Shown here: positions 7,132 through 11,844 of the stretch, in pieces
Layout: every line of letters begins with the position of its first letter
How positions within the stretch are numbered: position 1 is the stretch's first letter
From: Muribaculaceae bacterium
GTDB taxonomy: Bacteria > Bacteroidota > Bacteroidia > Bacteroidales > Muribaculaceae
DNA: 11,844 nt
Assembly: GCA_021443235.1 (NCBI GenBank)
Contig: JABUUJ010000014.1
Span: 44,894 to 56,737, forward strand
Reading direction: 5' to 3'
Program-made: the position numbers and the translations under genes
Notes under the pieces: generated by a model
What the model was told of the DNA's origin: nothing
Seen by the model: only the letters and a program-made list of their open reading frames with translations
Databases searched by the model: none

Positions 7132-7159
7132 TAGGCTCACCAAAAATTTTCAAATTCTG

Positions 7160-7258
7160 ATGAAACTCGCGTTGCTTAAACTGCATTTTGCACTTTTCCT
7201 TGCTGGTGCAAGTGGCCTATTCGGGCAATGGATTGCTTGGGAAATCATATTTACATAA
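7160..7258 (+). CDS. Possible small hydrophobic protein, 32 aa (doubtful)
   Basis: An ATG at 7160 opens a 32-codon frame ending TAA at 7256-7258. The product begins MKLALLKLHFALFLAGASG and stays hydrophobic, with two tryptophans, so it could be a single membrane-spanning micropeptide or a secretion-signal-like stretch. The frame is visibly richer in G/C than the A/T-rich DNA on both sides, which is the main argument for it. Against it, no Bacteroides-type promoter or ribosome-binding site stands before it, and frames of this length are common by chance. It lies between the two divergent promoters. Confidence 0.2.
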   Translation: MKLALLKLHFALFLAGASGLFGQWIAWEIIFT

Positions 7259-7328
7259 TAGGCAAACGATTGCATTGCACTTTAAAAAACTGTATATCAA
7301 TGCCTTAAATATAATATAATAACATCGC

Positions 7329-7346
7329 ATGTACATTTATAATGTA
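7329..7346. promoter_or_regulatory. Overlapping palindromes, possible operator
   Basis: The sequence ATGTACATTTATAATGTA contains the perfect 8-base palindrome ATGTACAT (7329-7336) overlapping TACATT-TAT-AATGTA (7332-7346), an inverted repeat with perfect 6-base arms and a 3-base centre. The ATGTA half-site therefore occurs twice in direct orientation (7329-7333, 7342-7346) and once inverted. It looks like a dimer-binding site, but A/T-rich DNA produces such symmetry by chance too. Confidence 0.35.
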
Positions 7347-7363
7347 ATTGAATATCAACGTGT

Positions 7364-7377
7364 TGCACGCTTGTGCA
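7364..7377. promoter_or_regulatory. Short inverted repeat TGCAC-N4-GTGCA
   Basis: TGCACGCTTGTGCA has perfect 5-base arms around GCTT and stands about 42 bases upstream of the -33 element of the glycogen synthase promoter, a reasonable position for an activator or repressor site. Arms this short carry little weight alone. Confidence 0.22.
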
Positions 7378-7418
7378 TAAATTAGGGCTGAATTATAGCT
7401 TCTCGCGCACGCAAGAAA

Positions 7419-7450
7419 ATTGCCTAATCCAAAATTTTTATGTAATTTTG
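7419..7450 (+). promoter_or_regulatory. Candidate promoter of the glycogen synthase - phosphorylase operon
   Basis: TAATTTTG at 7443-7450 matches the -7 consensus exactly, and ATTG at 7419-7422 matches three of four bases of the -33 element with a 20-base spacer. Transcription would start near 7457 with a short leader of about 23 bases to the ATG at 7480. The leader is A/T-rich without a Shine-Dalgarno sequence. Confidence 0.6.
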
Positions 7451-7479
7451 CGCATTATTTAAGAGTATAAGAAATTTAT

Positions 7480-9114
7480 ATGCTTGATTTTTTGTTTGAG
7501 ACAAGTTGGGAGGTCTGCAACAAGGTGGGCGGCATCTACGCCGTCTTGTCGACCAAAGCCCACACGCTTCAGCAGTTGAATAAGGACAAAGCAATTTTCA
7601 TTGGGCCTGACCTGTGGAAGGAAGGAAATGAGTCGCCTTATTTTACTGAAAGAAAGAATTTATTCGCATCATGGCGTAAAAATATGCAGCTGCCCTATGG
7701 CGTAAGCGTGAGAGTAGGGCGCTGGAATGTTCCCGGCAACCCCATCGCAGTGCTTGTCGACTATCAAGGTCTTTATGATGTTAAGGATGATATCTACAGC
7801 ATGATGTGGGACCTGTTTAATGTTGACTCGCTCCATGCCTATGGCGACTATGATGAGTCGTGCATGTTTGGCGTTGCTGCTGCTATTGTGATTGAAGATT
7901 TCCTTAACTGGGCACAGCCTAAGGGCGATGTCATTGCACACTTTGACGAGTGGACTACCGGAATGGGACTGCTGCACGTCAAGGCACGTTTGCCACATGT
8001 GGCTACTGTGTTTACAACACATGCAACAAGTATTGGTCGCAGCATCTGCGGCAACGGCAAGCCACTTTACGACTATATGGAATGGTACAACGGCGACCAG
8101 ATGGCCGGCGAGCTCAATATGCAGTCAAAGCACTCGCTTGAGAAAGCTGCCGCACAGAACGCCGACGCTTTCACCACCGTGAGCGAGGTTACCGCTCGTG
8201 AATGTGCCCAGCTGCTTGAGCGCAAGCCCATTGTGACGCCCAACGCTTTTGAGCAGAACTTTGTGCCTAAGGGCAAGAAACTTGTCGAGGCTCGTGCCGC
8301 TGCACGTGCCCGTATGTTCCAAGTTGCCACAGCGCTTACTGGCGAGGCCTTTGACGAGAACACAATGATCATTGCCACTTCGGGCCGTTGTGAGTTCCGC
8401 AACAAGGGCATTGATGCCTATCTTGACGCGATGAACGTGCTGCGCGAACAGCTGGGCGACAATCCCGAGCGCAAGGTAATAGCTTTTGTGCTGGTTCCCG
8501 CATGGGTAAAGGCTCCACGCCTCGACTTGCAGGAGGCAATGGAAAGCGAGGAGCGCCCGGGCCTTTACAGCCCGTTTATCACTCACTCGCTTCACAACCA
8601 TGGTGGCGACAGCATCGAGAACAAGGCACTTGAACTGGGATTCTGGGGATATGCTGGAGCTGCCGTGAGGGTAATATATGTTCCCTCTTATCTCAAAGGC
8701 GACGATGGCATTTTCAACATGTCTTACTATGACTTGTTGCCAGGTCTTGATCTCACCGTCTTTGCCTCCTACTATGAGCCTTGGGGATATACCCCGCTCG
8801 AGAGCGTGGCGTTTGCTGTGCCCACTATCACTACCGACCTTGCAGGCTTTGGGCAATGGATTCTTGACACCTACGGCAACGATGCAAGTAAGTGTGGCGC
8901 GCGCGTGATTCATCGTGACGACTCCAACTATGACGAAACCGTTTATGCCATAGCTAACAGCGTTGAGCATTTCTATAACCTTGAGCACAAGGACGTTGAA
9001 TCCATCAAGAAGGCGGCACAAAAGACTGCTCAAGACGCCTCGTGGCGCAATTTCATTAAATATTACGGCCTTGCTTATGAAGAGGCCATTACAGAGAGTA
9101 AAAAACGAAAGTAA
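7480..9114 (+). CDS. Glycogen synthase, GT3 family (eukaryote-like)
   Basis: This 544-aa cytoplasmic enzyme elongates alpha-1,4-glucan from a sugar nucleotide. Its motifs are those of animal and fungal glycogen synthase (GT3) rather than the bacterial GT5 GlgA: LFETSWEVCNKVGGIYAVL (5-23), AHFDEW (153-158), TTHATSIGR (179-187), FTTVSEVTA and RKPIVTPNAFE (248-258), SGRCEFRNKG (301-310), and ASYYEPWGYTPLES (429-442) with E433 in the donor-site loop, followed by TTDLAGFG. GT3 enzymes characterised in eukaryotes use UDP-glucose, so ADP-glucose pyrophosphorylase may not be needed; none is encoded here. The C-terminal Arg-rich helix through which eukaryotic enzymes respond to glucose 6-phosphate appears replaced by SIKKAAQKTAQDAS (508-521). 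The protein is shorter than the human one (about 740 aa), mostly lacking the phosphorylated tails. A phosphorylase gene follows after 21 bases. Such genes are often loosely labelled glgA. Confidence 0.93.
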   Translation: MLDFLFETSWEVCNKVGGIYAVLSTKAHTLQQLNKDKAIFIGPDLWKEGNESPYFTERKNLFASWRKNMQLPYGVSVRVGRWNVPGNPIAVLVDYQGLYDVKDDIYSMMWDLFNVDSLHAYGDYDESCMFGVAAAIVIEDFLNWAQPKGDVIAHFDEWTTGMGLLHVKARLPHVATVFTTHATSIGRSICGNGKPLYDYMEWYNGDQMAGELNMQSKHSLEKAAAQNADAFTTVSEVTARECAQLLERKPIVTPNAFEQNFVPKGKKLVEARAAARARMFQVATALTGEAFDENTMIIATSGRCEFRNKGIDAYLDAMNVLREQLGDNPERKVIAFVLVPAWVKAPRLDLQEAMESEERPGLYSPFITHSLHNHGGDSIENKALELGFWGYAGAAVRVIYVPSYLKGDDGIFNMSYYDLLPGLDLTVFASYYEPWGYTPLESVAFAVPTITTDLAGFGQWILDTYGNDASKCGARVIHRDDSNYDETVYAIANSVEHFYNLEHKDVESIKKAAQKTAQDASWRNFIKYYGLAYEEAITESKKRK

Positions 9115-9135
9115 TTATAATTTTTTTCAGGTTTT

Positions 9136-11697
9136 ATGAAACTTAAAGTTAACAACACAAATGCTCCCGTGTGGAGAACAATCACAGTTAAGGCTGCACT
9201 TCCCGGAAAGCTGAAAAAGCTCGAGGAAATGTCTAAGAACTTGTGGTGGGTATGGAACAGCGAGGGTAAATCGCTCTTCCACGACATCGACCGCGACTTG
9301 TGGCGCTCTACCGGTGAGAACCCCGTGCTAATGTTGCAACGCATCTCAAGCGAACGATTGTTTGAGATTCTCAATGACGATGCTATGATGGCTCGCATCG
9401 ACAGCGTGTATGAAAGCTACAAAGCCTATATGGCTGAGCCCATGCGCGATGACCTTCCTTCAATCTCTTATTTCAGCATGGAATATGGTCTGTGCAACGC
9501 CCTCAAGATTTATTCGGGTGGCCTCGGCATCCTTGCCGGCGACTATATCAAAGAGGCCAGCGACCGCCGCGTGAGAATGACCGCAGTGGGCTTCCTCTAT
9601 CGTTATGGCTACTTCACCCAGACTCTGTCTATGGACGGACAGCAGATTGCTAACTATGAGCCCCAGAACTTCAACCAGTTGCCCATTGAGCCCGTTCTTG
9701 ACGAGAACGGACGCCAGTTTGTGCTTGAGGTGCCTTATCCCGGACGTTTCATCTATGCCAATGTATGGCAAGTGAACGTAGGCCGAATGAAGCTCTATCT
9801 GCTCGACACAGATCTTGAACCCAATAGCGAATTTGACCGTTCAATCACTCACAAGCTCTATGGTGGCGACTGGGAAAACCGCATCAAGCAAGAGTATCTG
9901 CTCGGTATTGGTGGTGTGCTGCTGCTCAAGCGCTTAGGCATCAAGAACGACATCTATCACTGCAACGAAGGACACGCCGCACTGCTTAACCTGCAGCGCC
10001 TTGTCGACTACGTTCAGGAAGAGGGTCTCAGCTTCAACGAGGCTCTTGAGATTGTCCGTTCTACCTCATTATATACTGTTCACACTCCTGTGCCTGCAGG
10101 TCACGACTACTTCGACGAGGACCTCTTCGGCAAGTATATGGGTGAGTTCCCTGCAAAGCTTGGTATATCTTGGGCCGACTTGATGAACATGGGTCGCGAG
10201 AATCCCGACAGCGACGAGCGTTTCTCAATGAGCGTGTTTGCTCTCAATACCACACAGGAGTCTAACGGTGTGAGCTGGCTCCACGGAGAGGTGTCGAAGA
10301 AGATGTTCCAAGGTGTTTGGAAAGGTTATGCTCCCGAGGAATCGCACGTTGGTTATGTGACCAATGGCGTGCACATGCCCACTTGGGCAGCATCGGAGTG
10401 GAAGAAGTTCTATGCCGAGACCTTCGGCCCCGACTTCTTCAACAACCAGGAAGACGAGGAAATGTGGTCGCCCATTATGAACGTTCCCGACGAGGAAATA
10501 TGGAACCTGCGCATGACCTTGAAGAACAAGTTCATCAACTTCGTTAAGCGCGACTTCACTGCCAACTGGCTGAAGAATCAAGGAGATCCTACTCGCATCA
10601 TGTCAATCGTCGATAAGATCAACCCCAACGCTCTTCTCATTGGTTTTGCACGTCGCTTTGCTACCTACAAGCGTGCTTACTTGCTCTTTAACGACCTTGA
10701 GCGACTTGAGCGCATCGTCAACAATCCCCAGTTCCCCGTTCAGTTCATCTATGCTGGAAAGGCTCACCCTGCCGACGGTGCTGGTCAGGACCTCATCAAG
10801 CGCATCATTGAGATTTCCAAGATGCCTCAGTTCCTGGGCAAGATTATCTTCCTTGAGAACTACGACATGATCGTGTCAAAGCGTCTTATCACAGGCGTTG
10901 ACATCTGGCTTAACACCCCCACACGTCCTCTCGAGGCTTCGGGTACATCGGGCGAGAAGGCCGAGATGAACGGTCTGCTCAACTTCTCGGTGCTCGACGG
11001 TTGGTGGTATGAAGGCTATCGTCAGGGTGCTGGTTGGGCTCTTACTGCAAAACGCAGCTATACCGATCAAGGCCAGCAGGACAAACTCGACTCGGCAACG
11101 ATCTACTCTATGCTTGAGAACGAGATTATTCCTCTCTATTTTGCTAAAAATAGCAAGGGTTACTCTCCCGAGTGGATTCAGTATATCAAGAACTCTATCG
11201 CCCACATTGCTCCCAACTACACAATGTCTCGCATGATGCGTGACTATTTCGTTCGGTTCTACAAACCGCAGGCTCAGCGTTCTAAGGCTCTTATGGCCAA
11301 TAATTATGCCGTAGCCCGTGAGATTGTTGAGTGGAAAGAGAATGTCGCTGCTCGCTGGGACGATGTGAACCTTGTTGGTGAGGTTGAGATTGCAGCCGTT
11401 TCTAATCATCCCGATCCTTACGATGTCAAGACTTTTGAGGCAATTTTGCGTGTCGACACCGCTGGTTTGGGCAAGAGCATTGGAGCTGAGGCTGTGGTTT
11501 ACAAGGAAGAAGATGGCCAGGCAAGCTTTGCCAGAACACTTCCCATGACCGTTGTTGCTCAGGACGGCAATGTGCTGACCTTTAAGCTATCAGAAAAAAT
11601 GGATATGTCGGGTGTATTCCGTTACTCTTTCCGCATTTTCCCGTGGAACGAGAAACTGGCTCACCGTCAAGACTTCGCCTATATGAAGTGGGTATAA
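9136..11697 (+). CDS. glgP: Alpha-glucan (glycogen/maltodextrin) phosphorylase, GT35
   Basis: This 853-aa cytoplasmic, PLP-dependent enzyme releases glucose 1-phosphate from alpha-1,4-glucan ends. Residues about 11-110 are the DUF3417-type N-terminal domain (LPGKLKKLEEMSKNLWWVWN) of the alpha-glucan phosphorylase subfamily. The body has YFSMEYGL (112-119), YSGGLGILAGD (126-136), the HCNEGH block (275-280), GFARRFATYKR (503-513), YAGKAHPAD (539-547) and LNTPTRPLEASGTSGEK (592-608), where K608 aligns with the lysine that binds PLP. The segment GTSGEKAEMNG differs from muscle-type GTGNMK but fits this subfamily. Residues beyond about 740 form an extra beta-rich C-terminal part. No allosteric N-terminal extension of the muscle type is seen. 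It lies 21 bases after the synthase with no terminator between them, so the two are almost certainly co-transcribed. Confidence 0.95.
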   Translation: MKLKVNNTNAPVWRTITVKAALPGKLKKLEEMSKNLWWVWNSEGKSLFHDIDRDLWRSTGENPVLMLQRISSERLFEILNDDAMMARIDSVYESYKAYMAEPMRDDLPSISYFSMEYGLCNALKIYSGGLGILAGDYIKEASDRRVRMTAVGFLYRYGYFTQTLSMDGQQIANYEPQNFNQLPIEPVLDENGRQFVLEVPYPGRFIYANVWQVNVGRMKLYLLDTDLEPNSEFDRSITHKLYGGDWENRIKQEYLLGIGGVLLLKRLGIKNDIYHCNEGHAALLNLQRLVDYVQEEGLSFNEALEIVRSTSLYTVHTPVPAGHDYFDEDLFGKYMGEFPAKLGISWADLMNMGRENPDSDERFSMSVFALNTTQESNGVSWLHGEVSKKMFQGVWKGYAPEESHVGYVTNGVHMPTWAASEWKKFYAETFGPDFFNNQEDEEMWSPIMNVPDEEIWNLRMTLKNKFINFVKRDFTANWLKNQGDPTRIMSIVDKINPNALLIGFARRFATYKRAYLLFNDLERLERIVNNPQFPVQFIYAGKAHPADGAGQDLIKRIIEISKMPQFLGKIIFLENYDMIVSKRLITGVDIWLNTPTRPLEASGTSGEKAEMNGLLNFSVLDGWWYEGYRQGAGWALTAKRSYTDQGQQDKLDSATIYSMLENEIIPLYFAKNSKGYSPEWIQYIKNSIAHIAPNYTMSRMMRDYFVRFYKPQAQRSKALMANNYAVAREIVEWKENVAARWDDVNLVGEVEIAAVSNHPDPYDVKTFEAILRVDTAGLGKSIGAEAVVYKEEDGQASFARTLPMTVVAQDGNVLTFKLSEKMDMSGVFRYSFRIFPWNEKLAHRQDFAYMKWV

Positions 11698-11724
11698 CCC
11701 CTCATTTTTAGGCAATAGATTATG

Positions 11725-11764
11725 AGGAGACAGGTGCTTAGGTACCTGCCTCCTATTTCATTTT
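11725..11764 (+). terminator. Hairpin terminator after the glycogen operon
   Basis: AGGAG-A-CAGGT (11725-11735) pairs with ACCTG-C-CTCCT (11744-11754), ten pairs with one A/C mismatch around an 8-base loop, followed by the T-rich ATTTCATTTT. It starts 28 bases after the phosphorylase stop. Confidence 0.75.
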
Positions 11765-11844
11765 CTGCCCAAAAAATGCGTGGTTATGGCATAATGATGT
11801 GGTATTGTGTTGATGTAAAGACTGCATTTAAGGGGTGGTCGTGG
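11765..11844. other. Window end, no supportable feature
   Basis: These bases follow the terminator. A plus-strand frame opens at ATG 11776 and stays open for 23 codons to the window edge, and a minus-strand frame is also open. Neither is long enough or recognisable enough to call. Confidence 0.3.

Larger units (their letters stand above)
7259..7418. other. A/T-rich regulatory part of the divergent intergenic region
   Basis: This belongs to the 424-base gap (7056-7479) between bcp and the glycogen synthase gene. The stretch has no supportable gene. It holds an A/T run at about 7305-7321 and the two palindromes listed separately, about 100 and 70 bases upstream of the glycogen promoter. Such an arrangement fits binding sites for a regulator acting on one or both divergent units; nothing identifies which. 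Confidence 0.35.

Noticed and set aside
7179..7285. Direct repeat of a TGCATT...GCACTTT element in the divergent region
   Set aside because: The two copies (about 7182-7195 and 7272-7284) differ by an insertion of two T and by their flanks; too short and imperfect to call a repeat.
8125..9033. A 302-codon open frame on the minus strand inside the glycogen synthase gene
   Set aside because: It lies wholly antisense to a gene with clear GT3 motifs, its product shows no recognisable family features, and long antisense frames arise from codon bias in such genes.
10951..10960. Apparent change of the phosphorylase PLP lysine region (GTSGEK instead of GTGNMK) as a sign of lost activity
   Set aside because: The lysine K608 is present, and GTSG-type spacing is normal for the DUF3417-containing alpha-glucan phosphorylase subfamily.
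11776..11844. Open frame from ATG 11776 to the window end as the start of another gene
   Set aside because: Only 23 codons are visible, no promoter-like -7 motif precedes it and the residues match nothing I recognise.
1..11844. Mobile elements, CRISPR arrays, tRNA or rRNA genes
   Set aside because: No transposase-like product, terminal inverted repeats, regularly spaced repeats, cloverleaf or rRNA-like sequence was found in reading both strands.

Overview
The window looks like chromosomal DNA from a Bacteroidales-type gut or oral anaerobe (phylum Bacteroidota). Four things point there. Promoter-like sites with the Bacteroides -7 motif TAnnTTTG precede the main transcription units. Shine-Dalgarno sequences are weak or absent, with A/T-rich leaders instead. 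The glycogen synthase is of the eukaryote-like GT3 type. The phosphate transporter carries its own PhoU-like tail, and a LuxR-type regulator has a hemerythrin front end. A closer placement (for example Muribaculaceae) would be a guess. No rRNA, tRNA, CRISPR array, insertion sequence or phage gene was seen.

Layout. (1) 1-2629, plus strand: the C-terminal end of a PhoR-like sensor kinase, cut by the window edge, then a large Pit-type phosphate transporter with a PhoU-like domain. (2) 2660-2700 is a terminator. A short regulatory gap and promoter follow, then a flavin reductase-rubredoxin fusion at 2813-3421. (3) 3433-3471 is a strong hairpin shared by converging transcription units. (4) 7055 down to 3470, minus strand: a compact unit reading bcp peroxiredoxin, then a lipoprotein related to glycogen debranching enzyme, then a hemerythrin/LuxR regulator, with gaps of only 6 and 4 bases. 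(5) 7056-7479: a 424-base divergent intergenic region with a promoter at each end, palindromes and one doubtful small ORF. (6) 7480-11697, plus strand: GT3 glycogen synthase and GT35 alpha-glucan phosphorylase 21 bases apart, closed by a hairpin terminator at 11725-11764. The last 80 bases hold no supportable feature.

How it may work together. The plus-strand pair makes and phosphorolyses cytoplasmic storage glucan. The divergent unit couples a debranching-type glucosidase, apparently exported, to a thiol peroxidase and to a diiron-type sensor-regulator. Its convergent neighbour is a rubredoxin-flavoprotein of the kind that feeds electrons to oxygen or NO reductases. The sequence therefore suggests, but does not prove, a carbon-storage locus interwoven with oxygen/NO/peroxide defence. 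The individual families are known. The regulator with an altered N-terminal domain, the apparent export of the debranching-type enzyme and the redox-glycogen operon are the parts most worth a second look.
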